This document shows, in pieces, positions 12,345-23,996 of a stretch of 64,000 bases of DNA. The DNA lies in assembly GCA_030248135.1 (NCBI GenBank), contig JASANC010002024.1, forward strand, positions 24,537 to 88,536. The letters are read 5' to 3'. Source of the DNA: Theristus sp. LFF4_11. Lineage: Eukaryota > Nematoda > Chromadorea > Monhysterida > Xyalidae. How positions within the stretch are numbered: the first letter of the stretch is position 1; the number at the start of each line of letters is the position of its first letter. Under the pieces are notes generated by a model, which was not told the origin of the DNA, did no database searches, and was given only the letters and a program-made list of their open reading frames with translations. The position numbers and the translations under genes were made by a program.

Positions 12345-13376
12345 ATTATCTAAAAATGCGGGAGACGCATATAAAAGGAGGAATATGGCCTTGTGTAAGC
12401 AGTGAAAGACTTGGCTCGACAACCTTTTCAAGTCTCTGATGTGGTACACACGGATACAAGTACATAAGAGTCATATTTTTGCGCCGTTTATTTTTTATTT
12501 AGGTTGCAAGTGGCAACCCTCGTACATTGTAGACAAATGAAACTTTCACATTTGCCTTTTTCTAGCATTTAGCGACCTCTAAAGCCACTAAAATAACGAT
12601 CAGACATCGATCGCTGACACTGGTTTGCACAAAGTGTATCGCAGAGGCATTGGGAACGCAAGGTCTCCTTCTGTGGCAATGACTCACCGGTTTATCCTGG
12701 CACAAGAGTTTGGTAAAAAGGGTGAAAATCAACGGAAGACAACACTTTTTGCACTGGTGCTGCTGTATGCACAGCGGTGCGTACGTTAGCAACAACGATA
12801 AAGCTACATGCAGCAATGTTTTGCAATCTCTGATGTTTCTGTTTTTTGCACAGAATTTACAGTATAGCCGATTAAACATGGCAGCTTTTTTGAGGGTGCA
12901 AGGAGCGCGCGAATTTTGAACAAAAGAAAAAGAAGTTCAGAAACCAAATTGTATGCCAAATTTGACGCGTTTTTAAGCTAATGGATTATCCGTATTATTC
13001 TGTTCATTCTTTCTCCCTTGCACACATGATTGGAAATTATGTTGGCATTTTTGAAAAAGACAACTCCTGGTCAGCGACTAATCCCGCCTTGATGGACTGC
13101 CTCATTTATTCGGCCATGCTGTACAGAATTTCGCACATGATGTGATTTTAGACTAAACTGAAGAGGACAATTGAAAAATATCTAGATAACTTCAAAATTT
13201 TTACGCTTTTCAACAAGCTTGTAAACAACAAACGCGGCGCAAAAATATGACTCTTATGTACTTGTATCCGTGTGTACCACATCAGAGACTTGAAAAGGTT
13301 GTCGAGCCAAGTCTTTCACTGCTTACACAAGGCCATATTCCTCCTTTTATATGCGTCTCCCGCATTTTTAGATAAT
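12345..13376. mobile_element. 1,032-bp DNA element with 142-bp terminal inverted repeats
   Basis: The arm 12345-12486, starting ATTATCTAAAAATGCG, is mirrored at 13235-13376, ending CGCATTTTTAGATAAT. The arms contain TATAAAAGGAGGAATATGGC and its complement. The interior holds a family A MITE (about 12877-13127) and no open frame of note. A half copy of the arm occurs at 32911-33052. It looks like a non-autonomous foldback or MITE-type element. Confidence 0.88.
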
Positions 13377-13729
13377 CTCTTATACACCTGAATTGTGGTA
13401 CGTTGTTGCAAACGGGTTCATGTCACCGAACAACACACACAAAACAGAGATAGCGAATTTTTTAAACGACATGATTACCGAAATCTATAATACTAAGATA
13501 GTAAGAAAGTTTGTTTGATTGTTTGTCCGCAGCTTTTTGCTATATATAGCATCATCGGTAGCTTTCACTCCACTTTTAATATTAATTCATGATTCATGTG
13601 AACTTTTTTCAATCTCTGTTCTGTGAAAGATAAAAAATCATCATCATTCCCATGCAATAAAAATATTAGGTATGATCGACCACTTTAATTTGGCTGCTGC
13701 TGCTGCTGCTGTTCGCCATCTACACCAAT

Positions 13730-14345
13730 CGAATTAGAATGGCAGTTGATTGTTGCTGAACAAATAGGCTAAACAGGTTCCACAACAAATAAATTGCAGC
13801 ATCAACAAACACGCGGCCATGATCGAGCGAATCAGTGGAACGGTCCACATACAATGTATAATCGATCAATTTTGAACGGGATGATTGTTGACGATCCTGA
13901 AGATGATTTCTGCTGTACTGAACAGGAATTTCAGCGCAATGCAGCTGACTAATACCAGATTGCTTTTCTATTTTTAGTATTTTAAACAGGTATCGGACTA
14001 TCGGTTGATTGTTGCTGATCAAACAGCATTGTTTTTTTGTGTTTTGAACGGAAGAAGAACGAATGGAAAGTTAATGAAACAAGATGTATGTTTGATACTT
14101 TGAACTGGAATGGCTGTTAATTGTCGCTGATCAAAAAAGATTGTTTTTCGATACTTTAAACGGGAATGACACAGCAATGCAGCTGATCAAAGAAGACTGA
14201 TACGATAATTAAGCGACATTAAAGAAGCTAATCATAAAAAATGATTTTTTAAATGGGAATGGCAGAGTTGTTTGTTGCTGATTTAAAAGATTGTTTTTTC
14301 TATATTAAACGGGTTGTATTGCTTGCTGATCAAAGATTATTACGT
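13730..14345. repeat. Degenerate short repeats (TTGTTGCTGATC family)
   Basis: Segments with TGTTGCTGATCAAA and TTTTTTAAACGGGAATGGCA recur irregularly about five times. A CTG microsatellite precedes them at about 13693-13708. No coding signal. Confidence 0.5.
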
Positions 14346-15120
14346 TGAATTGAAAAGCAGGTTCTGATTAAAATGACTGGCATTTTTTTGAAAATTCGGC
14401 AAAAAAATCTGTTGCTTTTATCGATGCTGAAACCAGCTTTAACCAAACCACACAGTAATAAGTGCTGTCGTGACTAAATCAGTTTATGATCGAAAGCAAT
14501 AAATTCAGCAAAAGCACGGTGGTTGACAAGAAAACTGTTTTCAAAAAGAAACTGAAAATGCTGCGATTTTTAAAAGGCATAAAGCATCGACGGCTGCAAA
14601 TTGCTTTGAAAATGAACGATCATTGCACGGTAAATGAACAACATTCGCTTGAAGCAGCTCAAAATCAAAATCCAGTGCGTTTTTAGTCCGGGTCGTGGGC
14701 ACAGGTCAAAAGGCCAAAATCCACAAAAATAATAACGGTATTTTGTCAGCTAACCGTGCCGTAGGCACGGGTTATCTGCTAGTAGCATTAAAGTTTGAAG
14801 TGCACAAGAAAGACAGCTATTTTGAGGTAAAACAGTTCTTTTGAATTTTTGTTACTCTTCTGCATATAATCAAACAACATCTTTCAGGCATGCATTCGGT
14901 AGTCAAGGAAACTGTGTTTTTGGGTGGCTCATTTTTACAAATCATTTCTTCACTCCCGCAACACGCAACTCCCGTTTGGTCTGACAGTGCAGATAAATTG
15001 AGAATGCGACAAGCAAACACACGTAGATGCGTTGCAACGATGTTGCTGGTCAGCTCAACAGATTTGTGTGTGCGTAAATGGAGAAAATGCAAAAATAAAT
15101 AGGAACAGGGCCATCCAGGG
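14346..15120. other. Intergenic DNA, no gene seen
   Basis: Only short chance open frames. A small hairpin CGTGCCGTAGGCACG lies near 14754-14769. Nothing else could be assigned. Confidence 0.4.
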
Positions 15121-15560
15121 TTGGCACAGGAACTGGGGATGAAAAAAACGTTTTTTCAGTCTTAAAACTGTATTTTAACCAGCGCTTTTTTTGAAAAGTT
15201 TTTCAGCTTCAGCATATTGCTCTGAATTTTGTCAAAACAATTGAGCAAGAAAAGCTGGATTTGTCGACTTTGTGAACAATAATCAAAAGCGTTGTTTTTC
15301 TCGCAGAATTTAATGGTGGATTCGACGACTGAAAATTCAGATTCTCTGCTGGTAAAAAACGGTTTTTTTTATTTTTAGCGCAAAAACGGTTAAAAAACAG
15401 TTTCTTCATAAAAACGGTTTTTTCCGTGGCATTCTTAACAGGAACAAACCCGTTTGTGCCAAAAAACACGTTTTAACACGTTTTCTCCCGGGCAAAATTT
15501 TGATGGCTGTAAACGGTTTCTTTCAGGTTTCATAGTTTTTTGGGAATTTTGGCAAAAAAA
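15120..15560. mobile_element. Degenerate family G element(s)
   Basis: Contains GTTGGCACAGGAAC and repeated AAACGGTTTTTT runs like the intact family G copy at 51016-51406, but the ends are poorly preserved. Probably old, overlapping copies. Confidence 0.45.
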
Positions 15561-15664
15561 GCACAAAACGGTTTTTCCCGGATGCGGACCCTTGAACCAT
15601 CACATCACGAAACAAACTCGCAATCAATAGAACATGAGCAACATCATATGTTCTCATTGTTTTT

Positions 15665-15905
15665 GCATGGCCGAATAAATGAGGCAGTCCTTGTTTTCTC
15701 ATTCACAGAGAGATTGGTCGCAGACAAGGAGTTGTCTTTCTCAAAAATGCCAATCGTGTGTGCGTGCAATGAACAAAGAACAGTACAGAATATCAAGAAT
15801 AAATTGATCAGTTAAAAAACACGTCCAATTCTGCACACAATTTTTTCATTAAAATTTCGCGCGGTCCTTTCACACTGAAAAAGGTGCATGTTTAATCGGC
15901 CATGC
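15665..15905 (-). mobile_element. MITE family A copy, inverted
   Basis: Starts GCATGGCCGAATAAATGAGG and ends TTTAATCGGCCATGCC. The interior reads as the reverse complement of the copy at 16329-16598. Confidence 0.7.
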
Positions 15906-16328
15906 CATAGTTTATTAGTCCAACCAGATAAAATGACCGTAAATGCTGTCAGCTGATGAAACTGGACTCCTCATGTATCATTTCGCATAAAAAGACGTTT
16001 CAGTGTTTGAATTTGAATCAATAATGAATGTTGAATAATAAAATGAAAAAATGCTTTGCAGCGGATTTGACCAAAAAGGTCTTCTCGTTGTGTGTCCCCG
16101 TTGTTCTGAACCACTAGTGCATTACACGCACAACAGCTACGCAAAGTTGTCTGGTTATCATTTGTTGAAAGCCACTTTCAGATTCAAACCCAATCAATCA
16201 AAGTTCACATTTGTTAATTTAAACTTCCCGACTCACTCTTTTCAATGATGTGAAAATCGCACCGTGACACCAATTGAAGCAGCTCAACATTGTGGCTCAT
16301 TTTTGGCCACCCTGTGTTGCAATGTAGG

Positions 16329-16598
16329 TACGGAATGACCGAGTAAACATGGCAGCTTTTTTCAGGGTGCAAGGAGCGCGCGAAATTTGAATAAAAGAAA
16401 ATAGACGCTCAGAAACCAACATGTGTGCCAAATTTGACGTGTTTTTAAGACTAATGGATTCTTCGTGTTATTATGTTCATTCTTGCTCCCTTGAACACAT
16501 GATTAGGAGTTATGTTGGCATTTTTGAAAAAGACAACTCCTAGTCTGCGACGGATCCCGCCTTGACTTGGGCTGCCTTATTTATTCGGCCATACTGTA
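16329..16598 (+). mobile_element. MITE family A copy
   Basis: 270 bp, TACGGAATGACCGAGT at the left end and TTATTCGGCCATACTGTA at the right; the best-preserved copy in the window. Confidence 0.82.
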
Positions 16599-17574
16599 AT
16601 AATAATAAATAATACGTCGCACACTATTGGTGTCGCAGCACACGCCACACCCAAACACAATGTTTAGGAAAAACGCGTTTTTCAGCACATGTAGGTGGTG
16701 GCAACAACGAAACCACACATCAGCACAACAACACACAAACACACGTCGCAGAAACACAACAATGCGAAGAACTGCAGAAAACATGCGCCCTGTGCAATAA
16801 GCAACCACAACACCATGTGCGTTTCACTGAGCGAGTGAGAAATCGATCTGCAGTGTGGTTTTCTCGGCAAAATACTGGTTTGACTTCGGTACCTTGAAAA
16901 GCCATGAAATAACATTGTCAAATCACGTCAAACACAGAGAATTTCGTGTGAAAAAAATCACTTTGCGAAAAACTTTTCAATTTTTTCGCCACAATTTCAT
17001 GACGTTCGAAGATCGACAACAGCAGCTGAACTTTTAGACTTTCGTCACAAAGTAACTGTCAAAGACTGTATTTTCAGTGTTGACAAATCAGTGCAATCCG
17101 CAGCCGTCCCATCCCATAAATAAATAAAACAGACAAATAAAACACACGCGCACAGGGCGCATGTCAGCATGCGCGAGACTGTGCAACATTAACGTTGCAC
17201 TTCATTTTGCCAATAAACTGTGAAACTTGGCAGTCGCCCTCGCCATCGTGTTTTCGCGCTGGTCTTGTTTTCAATTTGGAAGCCTGCCTGAAACACAACG
17301 CAGTTGCAAAGTCACCACAAGGTATGCGTTTTCATTAAACAATCACGGCTGTTCGATTTTTGGCAAGACGACGACCAACGGCAACAACACTAACAAATCG
17401 AAACGATCACAAATTATAAACAAACTGTGAAAGCACAGCAAACAAAAAAGCATTTTTCGTAAAGTCGCCTATAGTTATTATTGTTTCGACTTTTAGATGG
17501 ACATCAAAAACCTGCACAACCCCACACGCAACAAACACCATCAAAAAATACGTTAGCGACTCCCGCCTGAGTCG
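16599..17574. other. Intergenic DNA, no gene seen
   Basis: No splice-supported coding region on either strand. Nothing recognisable beyond short low-complexity runs. Confidence 0.4.
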
Positions 17575-19140
17575 TGTTCGGGGGTTTCAACGACGTCGTC
17601 GCTTAATTTTAGCGTGTGAACTACTGTGAACTGAAAGACAAAAGCCTGAAATGAGTGCGCTGTGTAGCCAACTGAAGGAACTGAAGGGGTTTCATTCCTA
17701 GCTGACCGATCGACATGCGTCCGCAATTAAAAAATGCGTTCTGACTTCGCGGACGACGACGACTTTGCTTTCATCTTTCATTTTCACCGTTTTCAAGTTG
17801 TTTTTTGGTAAGCTGCTGTGTTCATTTACTTGGTGCACGCAGCAAACCATGCACAGCGCACTCTCTCAATTTCTCAATTTTCTCAATTTATTTCAACTCA
17901 ACGCGCTCGAAAGCGGTTGTCCACTCCTTTCAGGCTTTTGTCTTTCAGTTCACACGCAAAAATTGAGCAACGACGTCGTCGTCATCATCAAACAAAAAAT
18001 ACATTTTGAGCTGTTGAATAAAAAAATCTGAATTTCGCAGTTCTCCAACCCTTTGAGTTTATTTTTAGCATGAAAAGGGTGCTGGAAATTCACACTCATT
18101 CAAAAGAAACACGTTTCAATAGAATCCAGATCCACAAAAAAGAAGGATGCGGAGCGGAGCGTGAGCAGCCTCCCCTCGGCCGACCAATCAGCTGATTCCA
18201 CATTTTATTGAGTTTGACTGTAAACGTTTTTGCCAATTTTAAGGGCCAAAACAGCCTTATTCAGTTCCAAAAGTGCAATATTCGAACTCGGCGTACACGT
18301 CAAAAATTGTCTTGTTTTACTGTTGAAAATGCAATTTTCCCTCTACAGTCGAACTCACTAAAATGTGGAATCAGCTGATTGGTCGGCCGAGGGGAGGCTG
18401 CTCACACTCCGCACCCTTCTTTTTTCGTGGATCTGGATTCTATTGAATCGTGTTTCTTTTGAATGAGTGTGAATTTCCAGCACCGTTTTCATGCTAAAAA
18501 TAAACTCAAAGGGTTGGAGAACTGCGAAATTCATTTTTTTTATTCAACAGCTCAAAATGCATTTTTTACTGACGACGACGACGACGACGTCGTCGCTTAA
18601 TTTTTACGTGTGAACTGAAAGACAAAAGCCTGAAATGAGTGCGCTGTGTAGCCAGCCAGCTGAAAGGGGTTTCATTCCTAGCTGACCGATCGACATGCGT
18701 CCGCAATTAAAAAAAGCGTTCCGACTTCGCGGACGACGACGACACGACGACGACTTTGCTTTCATTTTTCATTTTCACCGTTTTCAAGTTGTTTTTGGTA
18801 AGCTGCTGTGTTCATTTACTTGGTTCACGCAGCAAACCGTGCACAGCTCACTCCTTTCAGGCTTTTATTTTTCAGTCCACACGCAAAAATTAAGCGACGA
18901 CGTCGTCGTCGTCATTAAACAAAAAATACATTTTGAGTTGAGCTGTGGAATAAAAATTTTCTAAATTTCGCGGTCTCTAACCTTTGAGTTTATTTTTTAG
19001 CACAAAAAGGGTGCTGGAAATTCATAAAAACGCGTTTCAATAAAATCCAAATCCACGAAAAAAGAACGGTGCGGAGTGTGAGCAGCCTCCGCTCGGTCGA
19101 CCAATCAGCTGATTCCACATTTTAGTGAGTTCGACTGTAT
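17575..19140. repeat. Mosaic palindrome of two repeat units (U-F-F'-U-F)
   Basis: Unit U occupies about 17590-18026 and again 18570-18957. Each U has its own inverted ends built on GACGTCGTCGCTTAATTTT plus GTGTGAACTGAAAGACAAA. Unit F occurs at 18027-18212 (+), 18358-18540 (-) and 18958-19125 (+), each with AATCAGCTGATTCCACATTT. The two central F copies face each other around a spacer of about 145 bp and would form a hairpin with arms near 180 bp. The spacer resembles 55385-55460. No gene. Confidence 0.85.
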
Positions 19141-19289
19141 GAAATGAACAAAATTTCAATGAAACACGATTTTCCCTCTTTTTGTTCACCGGATCGTTCT
19201 GAAAATGGTCTGGCCGGACTCAACTCGTCGAGACCCTTCAAACAAAGGTTGGCACGTTTTATGATATTACGCTCCAGTTAACTCACGCT

Positions 19290-19500
19290 CCACAATGGGA
19301 TGTTCTCGGACATTGCTAAAACGGACCTAAACCTAAAAACCAAACCTAAGCCTGATCTTAAGCAAAACCTGTTCCTAACCTAATCCTGACCTAAGCCAAG
19401 CCTTTTTAAGAAAGCAAGAATGAAAATAACTGCGTTTTGAACGAGTTTATGTTGAGTGCGGAGCGTGTGCACGAGCGCCAGTGGATCATGAGCAATGAGC
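19290..19500. mobile_element. Element J with telomere-like repeats
   Basis: Holds degenerate CCTAA-type repeats (for example CCTAACCTAATCCTGACCTA) at 19325-19405. The same unit, inverted, flanks a hAT insertion at 45990-46740: ACGGACCTAAA, AAGCCTTTTTAAGAAAG, ACGAGTTTATGTTGAG and CAGTGGATCATGAGCA all have counterparts there. It is therefore a dispersed repeat carrying telomere-like DNA, not a chromosome end. Confidence 0.6.
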
Positions 19501-19807
19501 AATGCGGATGCGGGGCAGGTGCATATCATAATGAAGCTTTGCGTCAAAGGTTACAAACCGAATTTAAAAATTTAAAATTAAAAAAAAATAATTTAGAAAA
19601 ATCCGAATTTTCTTTTTTTCTTAACCCTACCCGCTATTCTTCATGAATGCTGACTTGTCTTTTTGTAACCGTTTTTTAACATGATCAAGACTTGAGTTTG
19701 AACAAACGGCAATAAAGTCGTCCAGGTCGGAACAAATCCGACCAAAACGGATCACTTGCCCTTGCCTAACAAAGGCATAAATGCCGACTTTGCAGTGCAT
19801 GTCCGAG

Positions 19808-20104
19808 TCAACAAAGAATCATTTTATTCACACGAAATGGAAAGTCATCAGTTTTGTCATATGGTTGCATTTTAGAAATTTCACCGCATGATAATGTGAA
19901 ATCGAGAAAAGTACATTTCTTTCCACATTCAGATCCAGTACTTTCCAAAAGAAGCCGGTGTGGAAAGATTGCTTTGGACAACTGGAGAAATTCAGGGCAG
20001 TTAATAAGCAACAAATCATCGACGTATCGAATGACAAGTCGCGGGACACACGAAACCATCACCTCACTGCTCTTTTCAACCAAACATAAAACATTTGTGA
20101 GCAA
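19808..20104 (-). mobile_element. Reverse transcriptase fragment (Penelope-like type)
   Basis: A 98-codon open frame reads as part of an RT palm/thumb: VIRYVDDLLLIN, holding the catalytic YVDD box, then a block with LLLESTGSE and CTFLDFTLS, then YDKTDDFPFRVN. The order RYVDD, LE.T, FLD, then (Y)DK.DDF.F is the pattern I associate with Penelope-like and related nematode or cnidarian retroelements; the exact class is uncertain. It has no upstream RT blocks, because the last exon of the receptor gene starts within a few bases, and it ends in a stop after NKMILC. It is a 5'-truncated remnant, not a gene. Confidence 0.78.
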
Positions 20105-20110
20105 GGACGG

Positions 20111-23100
20111 TCAAAGTCGGCACACTGCGAGTTTTCGGTTGAGCATCACTTGATGCAACGTTAGTTTTCGACGTCCACCATCGATGTTGCACAGTTCAGT
20201 CGGCTGTTTCAAAGAACGGCGTCGATGAACGAAGAGCTCAGCGAACGAGACCGCTACCGCCAGCAGTAGACCGAACAGCAAAATGGCGAGCGCACCGGTT
20301 GCCTCTGTCAAACTGACCGGCCTCCACCGACTGTTCTCATGCGTGATCGATTGTTCTTCTTCGCTGTCGCACGACGACGCCAGTGACGCCGAGTGAAGTG
20401 CTCGTATTTCGTCCGAGATTCTCGTGAATTGATTGACGTTGCGCACGATCAACTGCGACAGGAGTTCGTTCATCGGCGCGTTTTGCTTGCGAAACAGAAA
20501 GCTGCACATGTTCATGTTCAGCTCCTCGACGTTCCAGACGCGCAGGCCGCACGTGGCAGCGAGCTGCTGCTGCAAACTTGCGTCGTTCGCAAGCAGCACA
20601 AAGCGGCCACTTTGCAACGATTTAATCAAGAATGGCACACTGTTGGTAGCAGCAGACTGATCAGTCTTCAATGGATTCTTTGCCAGCGCCGACCGCAGAT
20701 TCATCACTGCTGGATCACTGCAAGGTTGAAAGACCAACAAATCATCGCATTAATTTTGCCTGTCCGTTGTGGACAAGAACTAGGCTCTCCATCTATTCTT
20801 TTTTTGATTCAAAAGTTTTGAGGTATTGTGTGTATTATCGTTTATTGTGGTTCTGCGATTCAATGCGCGCATATAGAAGGGTAAAGAGGTTCATCCATGA
20901 CACGGGAATTCAAAATTGGTGAAAGAACCCAGAGTGACCAAAGTGCGACCGAATCATTTAGCTAGTTTTAATTGCCACCTAAATTATGAAACTATGTAGT
21001 TTTCTTGTCACTGCAAACTCAGAGTCGCAGAACCGGAAAAAATGATAATAAGGGGTGTCGCGGACACGTATTTGTGAATGCAGGCCTTAAGCTTTTTTCC
21101 TGCTTTTCGTCGTTTTGTGCCGAAAAGGTCTGCCTTCTTCATCAGGTACACGTTATTTCAACATGGAATGATCTGGTTACGCAAACCTGCTTGTCATAAT
21201 CTTCATGTACATTGAGTCTTCGTGGCTGACCATGAGCGATAGTTTGCCATCAGCAACCTCATCAGCAATTTGCATCAATGACAGCTGTTCAGGTAACGTT
21301 GGTCTGTACAGCAGTCTGCCAAGCAACAATCCTTGGTACATGGACAACGTGTGTAACGATGCAAGACACATGCACGCCATCAACAACCGAGCCATCATTG
21401 TCTGGTACCTGAACTTGTGCGGCTACATCATTTCATTGCTGCTCGCGAACGTTGCGTGTTGTTTTTATAAAGTATGTTTGGTTAAACCTGTCAGTTTTTA
21501 CCAGGATACAGAGCACGTCAAACTTTGAATTGCAGTAAGAAGAAGAAGAACGAATGTATTGGTTTGGTTGAAAACATTGAATTTGTTGAAGTTCAATCAT
21601 GGTTGAAGTGAATTATGCCATTTTGGGTGGCTAAATAAATACCGTAAAGTCTTGCATATAAGGTCTCCTTATATAAATTTGAAAATCAAAAATTTCTGAA
21701 AAAAAGTGGAATTTTGTGTGACAACCTTATAAGTGGGAGGAGGTCTTATAAAGCGAAGATAAGAATTCAGGGCCTTATAAACGGGGTGGGATTTTCACCA
21801 AGTCAAAATTTTGAATTTTTTGGTTATCCGCCGTGTGACACTCCGCCCACTTTTGGGTGGGGGTCTTATAAGTGGGAGGAACCTTATATGCAAGACTTTA
21901 CGGTATGTTTTCTTTGCAAGTCCGATCCCAATATTTCTTCTTTCGCGAGCTCTGTATTCTGGAAAAAAATGACAGAAACAAACACACAGTGTGGACGAAT
22001 AAATAAATCACTCCATGTCTTTTCAATCAAGGCGAGTCCAGTTGCAGACTGGGAGTTGTTTGTTTTTAAGAATGGTATATTTTGCCCAATCATGTGTGTA
22101 AGGAACAAAGAATAAACAGAATAGCACGAAAAATCAATTAATTTTAGAAAATACGTTCTAAAAATTTGAGACAAAATTGAATTTTTGAAGGTCTATTTTT
22201 TATTCAAAGTACGCGCGCTCCTTACACTGAAAGAAGCTGTCCTGTTTAATTGGCCGCTCGGTACTACAGCCCCTGATCACTGTCTAGTCTGTGTAGCATG
22301 ACCATATTTCTTCCAACAGATGAATACCAAAAAAACAGGAAGTCAATTGAAACCAACTCTCCGGTGCAACGAACCGCATCGACAGCGTGTCGTACTGTCC
22401 GACGAAAAACTGCAGTGTCTGGTAGAAGTGCGACCGGAGAATTGCGGCGAACGCGGGCGCTTGAAAGAGTTGCGCGCACAGGCGCACCTGGATCAACTTC
22501 AACGCGGCAAAGAACGCGACCAGCGCGAGAACGCCGACGAGAAGCACGAGCAGCTGCAGCTCAACCGAGAACACGCTCAGCGGCTGCCGGATGGTCAGCC
22601 AAATGCTGGGCGCGGGCGTCGCCGTCACCATGAACGGCGGTGCGTAGTAGGCTGGGCAAGTGCACATCGAACGTAAAGACACTGCTTGATGCATTGTAAA
22701 GTAGAAATCAATAATCGTGCGCCTCCTGTCGTGGCGAGGGCGCTTGCCCACGACACCATCAGCGTCCATTCATGCACCTTTGCACCAAAACCACCAGAAT
22801 TCAGTGCCGTAATAATACTATAAAAAATTGAAAGGCATTTATATTTTGTAAGCTCTTTATTTCGCAAACCACATTTCAAGAATGGCCAAATACATGAAAC
22901 CGTGAAGGAACTATTTGTCACGCACAGCCTGTTTTTTTTTGTCCACTCTTCAATCTTTATGCAACAATTCAAAATCACCAAAGTGACTCGGCCCTATTTA
23001 GGAGATTCGGATCACTTTGCCAATTATGAATTCTCGCGTCACCCATGAAACTGTTCACGAATCCATGCGCGCCTTGCGTCTCGCGACCAAACTATCTGTA

Positions 23101-23430
23101 TAAAGGATCACCTGGAAATGAGACGTCGAAGGTGGCGAGTCGCTGTGCGTTCATGCAGAACGGCAGCAGCATCGTGTCGACCGTGCCGTCCGCGACCTTG
23201 CCCAGGAGGCCAGTCCACCGGGTTGCGTTCAGCGCGCCCCACGCGTACTGCTGCATCGCAATCAGCTCATACGGCACTTCGTAGAAGTCGAGCAGGCCGA
23301 GGAAAGCGCTCGCGAACAGCCCAGCATCTGTGCAGTTCTCTTCGTCCAGTCGTCCGTCTTTCACCGGACAGTCGTTGATCAGCGGCGGAAACGGTTTCAT
23401 CGCCATTCGAATCGCGCGTGTCGTGTTCAT
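20111..23430 (-). CDS. Divergent ionotropic glutamate receptor-like protein
   Basis: Four exons, 23430-23112, 22681-22375, 21408-21187 and 20717-20111, phases 1, 2, 2, give 484 residues. Layout: an S1 ligand-binding half with the usual Arg before the first membrane block (AQRLATFDVSFP); M1 at about 146-168; a pore/M2 region with SHFYQTLQFF; then SMRYQTMMARLLMACMC, equivalent to the gate helix (SYTANLAAF block) but poorly conserved; an S2 half that includes MCSFLFRKQNAPMNEL; and a last helix at 423-446 followed by a short basic tail. It would be a membrane cation-channel subunit. There is no amino-terminal domain, no clear signal peptide at the chosen ATG and no canonical SYTANLAAF, as in the short insect IR and nematode IR-like proteins. 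An upstream exon with a signal peptide may be missing. Ligand unknown. The exon 2 acceptor has an in-frame alternative 3 bases upstream. Confidence 0.8.
20836..21050 (+). mobile_element. MITE family C copy in receptor intron 3
   Basis: About 200 bp bounded by TGGTTCTGCGATTCAATGCG and GAGTCGCAGAACC. Inner blocks CACGGGAATTCAAAATTGG and GAATTGCCACATAAA-like sequences define family C, which recurs across the window. Confidence 0.8.
21640..21905. mobile_element. Family E element (TACCGTA ends) in receptor intron 2
   Basis: 266 bp starting TACCGTAAAGTCTTGCATAT and ending with its exact complement at 21886-21905. The interior is also partly mirrored (AAGTGGGAGGAGGTCTTATA). Non-coding. Confidence 0.85.
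22195..22265 (-). mobile_element. Fragment of MITE family A
   Basis: CGCGCGCTCCTTACACTGAA followed by TTTAATTGGCCGCTCGGTA matches the end of family A. It lies in receptor intron 2. Confidence 0.5.
22945..23075 (-). mobile_element. Fragment of MITE family C in receptor intron 1
   Basis: Contains GTGACTCGGCCCTATTTAGG, GATCACTTTGCCAATTATGA and TCTCGCGTCACCCATGAAAC, the inner part of family C in reverse orientation. Confidence 0.65.
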
Positions 23431-23996
23431 TTTATGTTTTGCTTTTTCATGTGAGAATGAGATGAACAGCGATGGGTGACACCATGGGAACAAATCAGTT
23501 GCTAAAGACTGGCAGCGCGCTTTGCGTGTCGGTTCGAGCTTTTTTTATATGAAAAAGATAGCAAGCGAAAAACGCACGTGTTTCATCACGTTTTCAAAAA
23601 TAGTTTTCAAGCAATCACCGTTGTTTTGTCGTGCACGACATGGACGGTTGTCACAACAATAATGTGTACATATCATTAGAAGAGAAGCAGCTGATTTGAG
23701 TGTCGTCACGAACAATGTAAATGTATCTTGTGTCACGTGTCTCGTTGCTGAGTTGGAATGTTTAACAACGACTAAGACTCCCAACGACAAGTGTTCTAAG
23801 ATTCTGACATTCTGACGTTCGTTTTCAGTGATTTTATCAGTGGTGATTCTCTTGTTCAAGCAAAAAAAACGCAAAAACCAAATTATTTCGGTTACAACAA
23901 ACTACCTGTCCAACACTTGAATCACGGAAATGTACAAACTGTTGTTGTTCTTTTCACAACCACTTTGAAACTGAGACCCTTGTTGTTGCTTTGGCT

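Noticed and set aside
19325..19405. A real telomere end
   Set aside because: The repeats are degenerate, internal and part of a dispersed element that recurs at 46.6 kb.
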